Made by a program: the position numbers and the translations under genes. Shown here piece after piece: positions 1 to 11,645 of a DNA stretch of 64,000 bases. This DNA comes from Pyrenopolyporus hunteri (lineage: Eukaryota > Ascomycota > Sordariomycetes > Xylariales > Hypoxylaceae). The stretch is taken from positions 992,001 to 1,056,000 of the forward strand of contig CADCXC010000009.1 in NCBI GenBank assembly GCA_902806595.1. Direction: 5' to 3'. Numbering within the stretch: the first letter of the stretch is position 1; each line of letters begins with the position of its first letter. The notes under the pieces are model-generated. The model did no database searches. It was given only the letters and a program-made list of their open reading frames with translations, and had not been told where the DNA came from.

Positions 1-2048
1 GCCCGTTCATCCCTGTTCCGAACAACGTCGGTGAAGGCATAATCATAACCTTCGTTGACGTTAGGGTTAATCTTGAAATCGCTTAGACTAAGTTCGGACT
101 TAGGGCGTTCTCGTAAACGCCGAGCATCAGTAGTTACGTTATCCGCTGTTCCATTATCAAGGGTCCGTGCGACCCCTAAGCTCCCAGGAATTTGCTTTTT
201 GCTTGGCGCCTCCGAAGCTCCATCGGATTGGAATGGCTTATTAGTTTTCTTCGTACTATTCTTGTTGAAAGGTAGTTCACGCCTCTCTGGGGCTTGGAAC
301 GCTAGATTTCTCGAGCCTCGAGCACGATCTAGTGGTGTGCCGAATAATGATGTAATATTGTCGTGTCCTGGTGAAGGTGTATTAAGAAGTGTTTGTAGGC
401 GACCTGTTTTCGCCCTTTTCGTGGAGGGTTTGGGAGTTCCGTCCAGATCGCTGTCTCCCATAGTATTAGCCATACCGCTCCGTTTAGACGGCAGTTCCTT
501 TTCTTTTGTCAAGCGATTTACCCCAAGCCCCTGCCGTAACATGATATTATGGTCTAACGCTCTCAGTGTAGAACGAGTTTCCTGGGCTTGTAGAGACAGT
601 GCCACTCTACTAACGTCGACGATCGCGCTTTTAGGGCTCCCATCCAATCGTAGCCGGGAACGGGAATGGCTCCGCTTTTCAGAGCCGTGCGTTATATCGT
701 CTTCCCACTCAGCAGGTAGCCGGCCATCGTCGGTATGCAGCCGAGGAATCCTAACCGAACCCCCAACGGGCGCATTTTCAAGTTCGAGGAGGGTTCTATT
801 GCGCTTCCTTGGTGTAACCACTATGCCTCCTTCAGTATCAAAATCGATACTCTCGTGGGGCATAAAATGAGGTCGTTCGTCAGTAATCAGTGGGTCGGAA
901 CCATCTTCTGTCTTTACTTTAGCGGAAGCTCCGATATTCTCCTTCTGGTCGTCGTGCTTCCTTTTGCGTAGACAGCGCTCCGACACCACGAATGGGGTGT
1001 CTGACGACGGCTCGTTCTTGACAAGGACTTCTGTCGACTGTGTATTACGGTCCTGAGGTAGAGGCGGCAATGAATACGACTCTCCGTCTTCGGTACTAAT
1101 ACGACTCATCGGGTTCGGCACGTCGTTCTTTTGGTCAATGTGCAGACCGCTCTCCGATTCAGTCGAGGTTGGCGAGGCTGTGCTTCGAAGAGAATCGTGG
1201 TCGGTACTACCAGAAGTAATAGGTGGCCATATTAATGGAGTTTCTCTCGAGACAGGATCAGGTCTTACAGAGTCGGCCTCGTTGGGATCCTTGGAAGCGA
1301 CATGTTCATGAGCGACCACCTGAGGTTCGCTCGCAGGCGAAGCAGAGGTGCCAGGAGAAAATTTTCTACCGAAAGGCTCGGAGGTTGTTATCGCCCCCTC
1401 CAACTTAGCTTCTAGTTTCTTGATTATCCGACTGCGCTTTTGACATAGTTCGCTCAACTGGTTTGCATGATCCATCCATCGATTATAGGCCCTCGTCTTA
1501 TCCCGAAGTCGCTCGTTCAATTTCGCATGAGCATCCTCGAGCTCCGAATACTTCCTAAGCAGTTTCATATAATTCCCCTCTAGTTTATGGCATTCTTCCC
1601 TAAGCTCGGCGACGTTCATTCCACTAAGGGCCGATTTGCCGGGATTGGTAGATAACCTGGAATTTGAAACTTGGTTCACAGACCTAGGTGCAAGAGGACT
1701 CCGAAAAGCCCTGACATCGTCGCAGGTACCCGTGCGGCTTACAATTGGGTTTTCCGTATGATGTAGGTCCTTAAGAGCCTGAAGTTCCGTCTTTAGCGAG
1801 ATAGCGTCTTCTTTCCAGCGGTCCGCATCAGAGGCCTTGCCCTTCCAGCTTTCGAGCTCGGCGGAAAGCCGCGCGTTCTCCTCTATATACGATTTGAGAC
1901 CTGCATTGTAAATCAGTATTTCCACCGGCATTGAGGTGCGAATTAGGTTGCACAAACTTGCGCCAAGGTCGTTGTCAATTTGATCACAGGCTTCAGCTAA
2001 AGCACGGAATAGGGCAGGCCTGCCGACATCCTGGAACCAGTTTTCCAT
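1..2048 (-). CDS. sae2: Sae2/CtIP/Ctp1 DNA-end resection factor (C-terminus cut by window edge)
   Basis: One uninterrupted frame of about 682 codons runs from an ATG at 2048 leftwards to base 1 without a stop. The protein starts MENWFQDVGRPALFRALAEA. A charged, coiled-coil-like N-terminal third follows (for example around residues 60-90 and 150-220), then a long disordered Ser/Pro/Glu-rich middle. At the left edge it enters the conserved C-terminal domain of the family, with the stretches SLSDFKINPN and GYDYAFTDVVRNRDER. Known for the family: it is a cofactor of the Mre11-Rad50-Nbs1/Xrs2 nuclease, acts in the nucleus, opens blocked double-strand-break ends and starts homologous recombination. 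The final part of the domain, with the Cys motif expected next, lies outside the window. No intron is needed in the visible part. Identification rests on the C-terminal motif and on N-terminal similarity recalled from fungal homologues. Confidence 0.88.
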   Translation of the reverse strand, partial: MENWFQDVGRPALFRALAEACDQIDNDLGASLCNLIRTSMPVEILIYNAGLKSYIEENARLSAELESWKGKASDADRWKEDAISLKTELQALKDLHHTENPIVSRTGTCDDVRAFRSPLAPRSVNQVSNSRLSTNPGKSALSGMNVAELREECHKLEGNYMKLLRKYSELEDAHAKLNERLRDKTRAYNRWMDHANQLSELCQKRSRIIKKLEAKLEGAITTSEPFGRKFSPGTSASPASEPQVVAHEHVASKDPNEADSVRPDPVSRETPLIWPPITSGSTDHDSLRSTASPTSTESESGLHIDQKNDVPNPMSRISTEDGESYSLPPLPQDRNTQSTEVLVKNEPSSDTPFVVSERCLRKRKHDDQKENIGASAKVKTEDGSDPLITDERPHFMPHESIDFDTEGGIVVTPRKRNRTLLELENAPVGGSVRIPRLHTDDGRLPAEWEDDITHGSEKRSHSRSRLRLDGSPKSAIVDVSRVALSLQAQETRSTLRALDHNIMLRQGLGVNRLTKEKELPSKRSGMANTMGDSDLDGTPKPSTKRAKTGRLQTLLNTPSPGHDNITSLFGTPLDRARGSRNLAFQAPERRELPFNKNSTKKTNKPFQSDGASEAPSKKQIPGSLGVARTLDNGTADNVTTDARRLRERPKSELSLSDFKINPNVNEGYDYAFTDVVRNRDER

Positions 2049-2409
2049 ATGGACGCAGGTCGAGAAAAGCCGTCCCCGTACGCCAATTTCTTTTTATTTC
2101 TTTTCCTTATTTTCAATGCATGACTGGGGCTTGACAATTCATCCAATTCACCGGAATGGGTGTGGATATATGTAAGGTGACTGCGGATTCCAAACGATGA
2201 GAAGGAGACTGGCAGTGATGGGAGAAGAGTTGGAATCGCGCGCGTCAGAAGGGACACGCGCTGAGATGTGCCTTCCTCCGCGTCATTGAGTCAGATTTGG
2301 ACCCATGCCCCACCCTACCAAAACCCCACCAGCGGGACACTTCCAATTTTGAGGATACGTGAGGTGCCTACCTGCCAGGTACTTAGGTACGTATAGTACG
2401 TGACCCCTT

Positions 2410-2555
2410 GCCTACCTAGGTAGGTACTATACATACTAGGTAGGTAGAAGTATTAAGAAAGATCAGTGGAAAACTAAATTTCAAAATTGTTCAATTTTTT
2501 CTTCCATAGCAAGTTCCATGTTTTACATACGTGCCTACCTACCTACCTACCTAGG
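2410..2555. repeat. CCTA/TAGG tetranucleotide tracts
   Basis: Runs of CCTA and its complement TAGG occur at about 2410-2448 (both orientations, joined as CCTAGG palindromes) and at 2533-2555 (five CCTA units ending in CTAGG). The same motif recurs throughout the gene-free DNA of the window. Confidence 0.85.
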
Positions 2556-4126
2556 ATGTATCCGAGACTCGTGATCGCGGCTCTGGTTAAGTTGGAACCC
2601 CAGTACCAGTCAGCAGACGCGCCCAATGCAGCTGCTATGGAATCGGCAGAATGGGTCACCCTCACCTTTTCCAGCTTTAGACTTATGGATATGGGTACCT
2701 AAGTTTACCTAGATCAAGCATCGGAATAGGGCTGCATACGATCCCCCCCATTCCTGCAAGGCCCACGTATAACACCATAGCGTGTGCACATCTTCGGGTC
2801 TCCATATGCCGATGCGACGTCGAGAATCGGCTCGTCATTGCAAAGAGCTTAGCTCAAGCACTTAGGATAAGTCTGAAAAGACCCATAAGTTTAGGTTAAC
2901 TTTTTCCTTTACAAGAATTCGGAGAGTTGTATTCCGGAACGGCGGGACATACAATTCGAACACATCAAAACATACCTATTACCTATTGAGATCATATTGG
3001 ATTTGTACAACATTTATCATTGAAGGTCCTGGTAAACCGTACTTTACTATGGGGCAATCTGGTAGATATCACGGCAGAAGCAAATCTAGCCCGCCTCTTC
3101 GATATACCTATATTAGAGCTGCGTCGAGAAAAAGCCGAATGGAGGCTGTAGAACAGGACCATCATCTACAACCCCCGGTGGGATTCTTTATTGCATGCAA
3201 TCGCTTATTCTACCCTATCGCCCTTATCTCAACAAACCTATAGCATACGTCTGGTATCAACGGAATGGAGGAGAACGCTTAGCCTTCTTATGCTAAGTTC
3301 CTCGTTCAATATCAGTTGCGCAGTTGGGCGTCTCTACATGGAATGCTCCATGAGATGGAACCCAAAGTGATTAGCCTATGCGCAGGTCTTCAAGTTCTGT
3401 CTTTCGTTGCCGAAGGAATTTTCAGCGAGGCACAACATTCGCTAAAATTCCTAAGGCTTTTAGATTCTGGTAATACGCTCCCCCATGTCAATACCATGGC
3501 ACTTACGTTAAGAAATGGGACTCCGGAGTAATATGACTTGTATGAGAAGAAAAAGCCACCTAGCTCGACAAAATGCGGTCAACATAGAAGAGTGAAGTGT
3601 TTCTGATGAATGTAAAGAAGATGTGTGAGGATGAGGCGAGCCGGCATCCCGGGAGAAAATCCCTACCTTGGTAGGAATATGGCACTGGAAGTGGCTGGAC
3701 GTTACGATTGATAGATCTGTGTGCCTAAAACAGTTATCCACACAAAACTGAACGAAAAAAGCCATTTGCACAAAGACGGATACCTGTGTCTGAGAAAGAG
3801 GGCCTCGATTTTGAGATGTGACGATGTAGGTGATGCTTAGGTACCACCTAGGCAAGTTACCAAGGTCCATTCTATTTGACGAACAAACATCGCAACAAAG
3901 TGAAGGTAGATAGGTAGGTAAGTATAATGTTCTCAATACACACAATCTCTTAACCAGGCATTCTAATTATAGAATTTCTTATTAACCATTAATCTAATTC
4001 ATGAACCTGAATTTTCCTAATTTAGGAATATGATAAGTAGGGTTATCAGATACTATAAACCTAAAGTACGGACATATAGATATGTAAATGAAAGGCGTTT
4101 TAGCGTACATGCAGGTAGCGCCTATG

Positions 4127-4172
4127 ATATGTAGGTACCTACCTACTAGGTACATAGCTGCATAGGTAAGTA
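4127..4172. repeat. CCTA/TAGG tetranucleotide tract
   Basis: A palindromic mixture of GGTA and TACC units (GTAGGTACCTACCTACTAGG and flanks) belongs to the same dispersed motif family as the tract near 2410. Confidence 0.8.
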
Positions 4173-4593
4173 TTTCCCTTAGACAAAAAGAATGGCGGTA
4201 AAGCCTAGCACGTGCAATTTAGGCGCTAAAGTGGCAGAATAGCCACCTGGTGTTCCAAAGGGAAATTAGCGATTCCCACAAAATATTTATGGTTAACAAT
4301 CAAGCACCGTTACAATTTCAACTGCCATTACAACACTACAACTTTACCTACGTGTAGGTAGTAGAAAGATTCTTCCCGTACGTATTGTACCATTGCCGCC
4401 TCCAAAAGTCTCTCCTCCTTATTTTAACTCTCTTTGAGAACTACGTGATCCAACATCTACTTAATCCTAGGCACCTGCTATACCCTAGGTACTTACATTG
4501 GTGTCCTCTCTAGATCATCCTATCCGCAGGTAAGTTCTGTGGACTTCATGTCTACCTCTATACAATGTATTTAATATTGTACTGTACCTCTTG

Positions 4594-4597
<4 letters not shown>

Positions 4598-4629
<32 letters not shown>
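4598..4629. repeat. T32 homopolymer
   Basis: Thirty-two consecutive T residues lie about 0.9 kb upstream of the CCHC gene. The length in the genome may vary, and assembly or sequencing can misjudge it. Nothing in the sequence ties it to a poly(A) tail of a retroelement: I see no target-site duplication around it. Confidence 0.95.
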
Positions 4630-5514
4630 CTGTCGATTCGTCCCCTCTGTTAGGTACTGTACATGCCTTACCCTGAAATTTCTGTTGTCCACGCTGTTGG
4701 TTTTTGGACCTACGTACCTGCCCATCACCCCACCATATTCCTCCATCGTTAAACCTACCTACCCACCCGCCCACCATCCTTCAACATACTTTTTCTTTCC
4801 TGTAAATCTCCTACCACATTCATCACAAGAACAACAACGCAGCCACGCGACGACGCGATACATCTTTCTCAGTATCGCGAATTCTATTCAACCGGTGTGC
4901 TTACTAACGTTGGTTTCTATTGAGGAACTTGCGATTCAACGACAAAATATCAAATCTGAAGTTGGCGATTAAGAATCGCCTCAAGCTCACGCCGTCGCAT
5001 CATATCAGCCCAGGTCAGTAAGCTTCAACTCCTAAAATCAAATTCGTTCTACCATTTGCTGGCAACTTGTGAACCCCTCCTTATTATGACCCTCTCCGCA
5101 CACTGAACGTGACCCCACTGCCCGACGCACATAACAGCAGCATGGATGCTTCTTGTGTACTATCACCTACCTAATTCTCCCCACTTGTTACCCTGCATTT
5201 CATGACGGCTTGGCCTCCCTTTCAGCTTTACATCGTCTTCGTCTGTCTTGCCCGTCTCGCCTGCCCTATATCGTCTACATATTTGTTTCCTATTGCCAAC
5301 TGCCCAGGTCACGGGCAACACCCGGGGCCGGTCCAAGACTAAAAACGGTGTTTACGCTGTCGCTCGGTCCGTTTGGGGCGGAAATCATTTGCATGGGCTA
5401 GTCGGCCACTGCGCACCATGTTATTAACTTTTTATATCGTTCGCCGCCAACTAACGTTGCTTGTGTGCTCATAGGTCCTGTTCCCTCCCCGTCACTCTAG
5501 GTCAACGAGACGGA

Positions 5515-6658
5515 ATGGATTTCCAAGGTTCTTCCCGTGCCTGCTACACTTGTGAGTTATATTTTCCCATTTTGAAAGATTTTGCTTCAACTAGCTATTT
5601 CACTCCCCTACATTCATGATTTTTACATCTCAATACTGCTCAGTAATAACTGTCCAGTTATCAACATGCTATCAGAGTCTTGCCATCTTATTCCACACAG
5701 CCGCCTTCACCAACTTTCCTCATTTTTATACGTGTAGATAAAAGCGGGCCTCTCATTCTTCTTGAAGCTTTATCCGAGTATCCTGGGTTTTGTCATCTTG
5801 TTTTGTCTAATCTCCGTATCGATGCTCTGATCTGACATTTTCTATATAGGCGGCCAGACTGGACACCAGGTATGTCAGAAGAAATAACCGCTTCAAGCGT
5901 CCTTGTATCCTATTGGCATGAATTCTAATTAGAAAACCAAAGACTCGCGAATGCCCCAGCCGTGGCCCACCCAAGTGGTAAGCAATTTCCCGCTTATTTC
6001 ATTTGATCTTTCTTGCTAATCCTATCGCAGTTACAACTGTGGCAATGAAGGTCACCTTAGTAAGCCTCATAGCCTTCCCAAGGCCAAATTAAACCGCCTT
6101 TAACAAGATTCAATTCCAGGCCGTGATTGCCCCGATGGTCATAAGGAGACCAAATCCTGCTACCGCTGCGGTATGACCGGTCACATTAGCCGTGATTGCC
6201 CTCAAGGCGGCGCCCAAGGTGGTGGCCAGGGCGGTGGTTCCCAGGAGTGCTACAAGGCAAGTTATTATCTTATCTGATTATCTATCAGTACGGAACTGAC
6301 ATGTTCTGGATCTAGTGTGGCAAGGTTGGTCACATTGCACGAAACTGCCCTGATGCATACAGTTCGGGTGGCTACGGTGGCTTCGGCGGTGGTTACAATG
6401 GAGGTGGAAGTCAAGGAGGCAAGACCTGCTATTCTTGCGGTGGTTACGGCCACATGTCTCGTGAGCGTCTAGATCTGAGAAATTGTGCTCTGTTTTTCTA
6501 ACTCATCCCCAGGCGAATGCGTTAATGGTAGCAAATGCTACAATTGCGGCGAGAATGGTCACTTCTCACGCGACTGCCCCAAGGCTTCAACCGGAGGCGA
6601 GAAGATCTGCTACAAATGCCAGCAGCCTGGACACGTCCAGTCTCAGTGCCCCAACTAA
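5515..6658 (+). CDS. gis2: CCHC zinc-knuckle nucleic-acid-binding protein (Gis2/Byr3/CNBP family)
   Basis: I place seven exons: 5515-5551, 5850-5869, 5943-5977, 6031-6059, 6120-6256, 6316-6460 and 6513-6658 (stop TAA 6656-6658). They give 182 residues, close to fission-yeast Byr3. The protein is almost entirely seven CX2CX4HX4C knuckles: [84 protein letters not shown] and [15 protein letters not shown] Gly/Gln-rich linker lies between knuckles 3 and 4 and a Gly-rich one between 4 and 5. Known for the family: cytoplasmic single-stranded nucleic-acid binding, mRNA translation and stress-granule roles. Intron 5 (6257-6315) starts with GCAAGT, a GC-AG intron. Intron 2 appears to end in AAG at 5942, chosen because it keeps knuckle 1 in frame; this is the least certain junction. 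The first intron is long (298 nt). Confidence 0.93.
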
Positions 6659-8125
6659 GCGAATCAACCCCCTTAAGATACCTCGGGCTATTTCTACGAC
6701 GCGATAGCTTTACCACACAACAATTCTTCTTCTCTTCGACAAGTTATAAAGGTGGACGGCAACCATGGCCTTTGGAAAGGTTGCCAGAGCAGTGGATGAT
6801 TGGGATGGTCAATCTCTAGTAATCTTCGACAAACACCCTTTGTATATTTCTCTTATTGCTTACCTCCAGCGCAAGCGGGTGGGTTGCTACGGCCGGTCAT
6901 GACTTGGTAAACTCGAGCAATCTTACTTGGACGGACTTCACGGAACAGTGGAAAAAAGGGGGGAAATATCGCCTGGACCCGGAAAAGTTTCTGTCGCGGA
7001 ACACGGAGTCATGGTTTTGCTTTGCTAGGGATATTGCATGTTCTTCACGACGCTGATCGTGCAACAATTTGCAGGGTTTCTCGGTTCTATTGCGTTATCA
7101 CCACATCTACAGATACATGGCTGCGGTAGTGATTTGTTCCCAAGTTAGGGACACCGAATTCAAATGGATTGCATTATTCGGTACACGGTGTCTTGAGCAC
7201 ACCCTTTTTTATATCTCGAGGTCTATGCTGCGCCGCGACGCCGCCATTCTATAAGCCTAACTTCGCATAATGACCCGTGTGAATTCTAATAGGGCTTTCT
7301 GGCGTAGATTTAGATACTAAGAAATATAAGGCTTCCGGGCAAGTAACAATCGTAGCCTCCTAGTTCCGCACGTTTCAGGTTAATTCACGAAGAGGTGGTC
7401 ATTTGCTGCACTGTCCTAGGTATTCCGAAACCACGTCACAAGTCAAAGGAAAAAATTAACACTCTTAGGCGTTACCATCGTATTCCGTTCGTTACGGGCC
7501 GCGAGCCCTACTCTAGCGAGTTCCATGTTGAGAGTGGTATCTATCTATGTAGAGAGGTGTCTTGGGTAAGATACACGAAACCTCGGTAGTCGTGTGAGGT
7601 GTAGGTGGTAGGGACCTAACCTAGGTAGCCTACCTACCTACTTAATCTATGAATGCCATCCAGGGTAATCAAGTCCAAAACTCCGTGTCCGTCTGTTGTC
7701 CAAGCGAAATAGGGGGGTTGGTGTGGTGTGGTATGATGTGGGCAGAAAGAGGCTGAATCTATGTAGGTCGTGCCTATCTATGTTTCTATAAACGTGGCAG
7801 GGTTCAATGATTGGCAAGAATGGATAAGTTGTGGACGACGAAGGCTCAGGTCGCCGGACGGGTTAGGCCGTTTGAATTGCGGCCGTTGTTGGTTTGTTAT
7901 ACGGTAGGTCGTGTCTCGTGTCGCGGGTTGAGGTAGATTGGGGCGTGTTACCCAAGTACCCGGCCAACAGTAGCGTATCCCGGCTTCTCGTTTTGTACGG
8001 GTAGCGGCAGCGGTGTTGATGTCGGCGGCGGATACGACACTATACGTTGGACAAATGTCTAAGGACCTGAGGTTGTGTGCATGCAACGTAGCGTGACTGT
8101 AATAGTAGACCATCGGTGCACTCGC
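6659..8125. other. Intergenic region between convergent genes
   Basis: This holds the 3' ends of the CCHC gene and the DDHD gene. Open frames of 60-110 codons occur on both strands but none shows family motifs or consistent coding character. A CCTA/TAGG cluster lies at 7615-7642, where CTAGGTAGCC runs into TACCTACCTA. I see no other structure. Confidence 0.6.
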
Positions 8126-11100
8126 TCAAATACGAAGTGTGGCTTGCTCTTGTGCCCGTTCCTCCTCGTCCTTCTTCTTGGACAGGAGCTGCGACATCAT
8201 GAAGTGACTGACATCCTCGTCCTGCCAGTAGCTCATATGCGAGGCGATGGTGTTGATGGGGTTGAAGTCTAGGGCGCTCCTAGGTAGTTAAGTGGCGTGT
8301 TAGTAAAAGTGGACTACTCCATTGATTTTCATCTAGTCCCCCTTTCCGTAAAGGGGAAGGCCGTTCCAGGAAAGGGATGAAATAAACTTACTCCTTAATG
8401 CTGTAATCAACCCTGCCATTGCGATTCAGGGCGCGCACCTTCGCTTCCTCCCTGCGCAGCTTCTGCGCCTTTAACTCTTCAGCAGCCCACGCTTCACCGA
8501 GCTCCTGGCCCTCCTCCGCGCGGCTAACGCTGTTCTTGTGCTCCTCAATACGTTTCTTCTGGAAGCGTGCGTATAAGGTCTCTAGCTCATCGTCGATGAG
8601 TGTCGCGTCGTAAGTGGAATTACCACCGGGTCCGCCAGAAGAATTCTGGCGGGCAAGAGCCTTCTTCCGCGCGTCTGCCTTTTCGGACTGCGCGTTGGTA
8701 TCGGAGATCACGCTGCCTGAAGCCGCATTCGAACCGGCCCCTGAAGGAACCTTCTGCGATGAATTATTACTATTCGCAGCATTGAAGTTCGCGACATCTT
8801 CATTGGTCAGCCCTAGACTCCGATTGAGAATGCTGCTGGCGATGCCGGCGCTGAAGCTAGACCAAAGTCCGCTGACGCTCTGCCCTACTTTGACACCGAG
8901 ACCTGATAAGCCCTGCGGCGCGACAGTGCCAAAAATCCCCTTTTTGGTATAGGGTAGGGTTTGAGGCTTGAGGGACGTCATTGCCGGCGAGATCAGCGGC
9001 TCCAGACGGTATGAAATCGGATCTGACGGATGGAAGATATTGAATAACTGGCCCACCTTAGGCGACGACACTGAGAATGGAAGGCCGGTGATAGCTGAAA
9101 CCCGCTGGTCCGCGGCCACGGGGGAGGCGAGAAACGGGTCTTCCACGTATTCCGGATTGAGTGGGCTTTCAGACGGAGCTGCGTTAGGATTGCCCCTGGC
9201 TGCAATGGTACGCCCTTTTAGCATTTGGAACAGTCCGATCGGTGACCCTAGACAGTAGAAATCTTCGACGTCGAAGTCGAATGAAAGCTCTTGGGGACCC
9301 TGGGATGATGATACAGACGGTTGTTGTGAAGAAGGCCAGAAGCGCAGCGGATTCCGGAACGTCTCTGTTTGCTTTGGCTTTTCCTTCTGTCTACAGAGGA
9401 TATCAAACATGATCGCAGAACCCAATGAATGGCCGATGACGTGGACCTTTCCTTTGAAGTCAGGATTGCGTTCTAAGAATAGCTTGTAGATTCTATTTGA
9501 TTCCTTCAGGACAATCTCGGCGATTTGCTCTCGGTAGGCGCTTTGGTAAAGAAGAACGTCAAGGGCAAGATCCGAGATAAGAGAGCGAGCAAACGCGACC
9601 CCCTCGATAGTAATATCCTCCAAAGATGGGTCTGGATGGATGTTAGTTTCATGTCTAGGGAGCTAAGGACTCGAAGGAGAATACTTGCATTCGTCTTCTT
9701 CATCTGCAACATCGCCTAAGTCGGTTTCGCCTTTCTTTTCTCTTCGTTTGGGGAAATCTAGCAGATGCCTCCAGCAAACGGGCAGAACTTGGACTTTGCA
9801 GTTGCCTGGCCCGTTTTCGCTTTCCCTATTAAGAGTTTTCAGATCGGCCGAATGAGCGTAGACGGCCTTAATAGTTTTCCGCAGCATGTTAACATCATGC
9901 ACGAAATTGACACTCTCCATCCTGGGAGCGCGGATTAGTACTTGCGATGGGCCCTTTTTAACCGGGTGATGGTGCTTACCGAAGCCCTAGAAGCTGTCCA
10001 ATGCCGTGAGTAACCAAAACGAGATGCTCGATATCACGCCCCTGTGACTCCCCATCCTGGTCATTGTAATCGTCCTGGATCTCTTGCTCCTCGCGCTTCC
10101 TTATTTGCTCCTCCTGTTTTTCAGGGTCATCTGAAGTCTCGATAAAAGATGAAAACTGGCGCTTTAAACGATTCCCCTGGCGCTCGGTCTCCGTTGTAGT
10201 TTCGTCGTCTTCTGTGTCTCGGTCGGATACAGCATCTGAACGCGCGCTAGGCGGAGCAGACCTTCGCTTGAGGGACTTTTCCTGCTTGTCGTCTACCTTC
10301 TCGGGGGGGAAAGTCGCTGTGGTGGGCGTAGGGGGTATTTTCCCATCCTTCGACTTCCCGGGCTCCGAATAACCACGTACGAGTTTTACACCGTTCATGT
10401 AACCACCGCCAGCGAATTTTTGATATACTGTTGAAGTTACCCAGGAGAAAACGCTCTCCGAAGATAACCACGCCGTGCTCGAATCTTGGTAAGTGGCTAT
10501 GCTGTTCATGTAAGTGCCAAAGAGGCGATAGGTCTGTGGTTGGTGCTGCGCTGTAGGCTGGGAAGGCTGCGATTTTACCGAACTATCAGCCTGCAACTTA
10601 GCGGTTGCCTTCAGATTCTCCGTAGATGGTTTGGGCGTGATATCATGCATCCCAGAGTTGCTTCGAATCCTAGATGCGGGATATGTCCAAGGCTTGATTT
10701 TCAGGTAGCCTTCCTCGAGCTGTGCCGCTAGATTCTCCTCGCAGGGTCGTAGCGTAGATCCTTCTTGGTAGAACCAAGTACCGCGCCGGACTTCGTAAAC
10801 AGGTCCTAGCCAATACACTGGCGCCAATTCGCGTTCTTCTATATCGACATCGAATAAGAAATCTTCATTGACTGGAACGCGCAGACCACCTTGCTGCTTA
10901 TCACCTTCTCCGTCGATACTGGTATTGTGATTATCTTCTGCCGACACAGCCCTCCTACGCTGTGAGCTAGAGCGCATTTGTTTATTCACCGAACCCTTGC
11001 CTCGTTCCTCTTCGAGCTCCTCTAAGAGTTTCTGATATGCGTTCTCGATCGACCTCGAATCATTTTTGGAGAAAGCGACGAATTTCTTCGGTGGCGTCGG

Positions 11101-11645
11101 TTTGGCCCCATCGTCGTCCTTTTTCTTCGTCTTTAGGAAGTTAGGTTTTCGTTTGGGGACCTGTGAATAAAGGAGTCAGGAGATTATGCTTTGAACTCTG
11201 GATGAAGCTGTCCAGCTGTGGCATTACTCACATCCACGGCATGGAACCACATGACATTTAGCGGGGGACAATCGGGAGGGTATCTTTTAAAGCTCTGGCC
11301 ATAAAGGGTGTTTGTGCTATGATCCTCGGCCTTTTTGGTAGGTACTGTTTTGTTCGTATTGGGGGCGACATCTTTCGGGGTTGGTGTAGTACTCCGGCTC
11401 GTGGTCCAGGGGTTGATGGAATCTACTGCGCTAGCCAGATACGACTTTTCTACCTTCTTCGTCTCTTTCTTATCGTTGGGTGCAGCGACATCACTGCTCC
11501 CTTGAGTCATCTTACTGGAGCGGCCGAGGGGCCATCCGAAGATTTGTCTCTTAGGGATGCTAGATAATCGACCGTTGGGAGGTCGTAGGAAGAGTGTATA
11601 GGCGCCTCTGGAGTATGGACAGACGAGAATCAGTGGATTCGCCAA
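8126..11645 (-). CDS. DDHD-domain intracellular phospholipase A1-like protein
   Basis: Five exons on the minus strand (11645-11232, 11160-9980, 9921-9689, 9631-8392, 8279-8126) join in frame to 1073 residues. The N-terminus is basic and mitochondrial-presequence-like (residues 1-45), and a second Met at about 46 is an alternative start. In order follow WFHAVD|VPKRKP (about 133-144), a WWE-like segment with PVYWLGPVYEVRRGTWFYQE, a long Ser/Glu-rich linker, LVLVTHGIGQ near 520, and the serine-lipase motif HVIGHSLGS with nucleophile Ser about 678. The DDHD region has FYCLGSPIGLF, FHPSDPISYRLEP (Asp about 813) and NTIASHMSYW (His about 1037). Known for the family: hydrolysis of phosphatidic acid and other phospholipids on organelle membranes. 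Intron 3 (9688-9632) begins GCAAGT. This GC-AG choice is required to keep the frame EEDEY|PSLEDITIEG. Introns 1, 2 and 4 are GT-AG. It is divergent from rpc1. Confidence 0.93.

Larger units (their letters stand above)
2049..5514. other. Intergenic region with CCTA/TAGG tracts, no gene recognised
   Basis: This is about 3.5 kb between the divergently transcribed sae2 and CCHC-protein genes. Only short unrelated open frames occur, none with a recognisable motif. It contains several CCTA/TAGG tracts and a T32 homopolymer. The last 500-700 bases probably carry the promoter and 5' leader of the CCHC gene. A donor-like GTCAGTAAGC near 5014 and a pyrimidine-rich acceptor-like CTCTAG just before 5500 suggest a leader intron, but this is inference. 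Confidence 0.6.

Noticed and set aside
55..870. 271-codon open frame on the plus strand
   Set aside because: It is the antisense shadow of the sae2 coding sequence, which is continuous on the minus strand from 2048 to base 1 and carries family motifs.
3316..3531. 71-codon plus-strand frame
   Set aside because: It begins with a non-ATG codon and has no domain signature or neighbouring exons. It is not reported as a gene.
4565..4972. 135-codon frame with a poly-Phe run
   Set aside because: It reads through the T32 homopolymer, has no motif and lies in the CCHC gene's upstream region.
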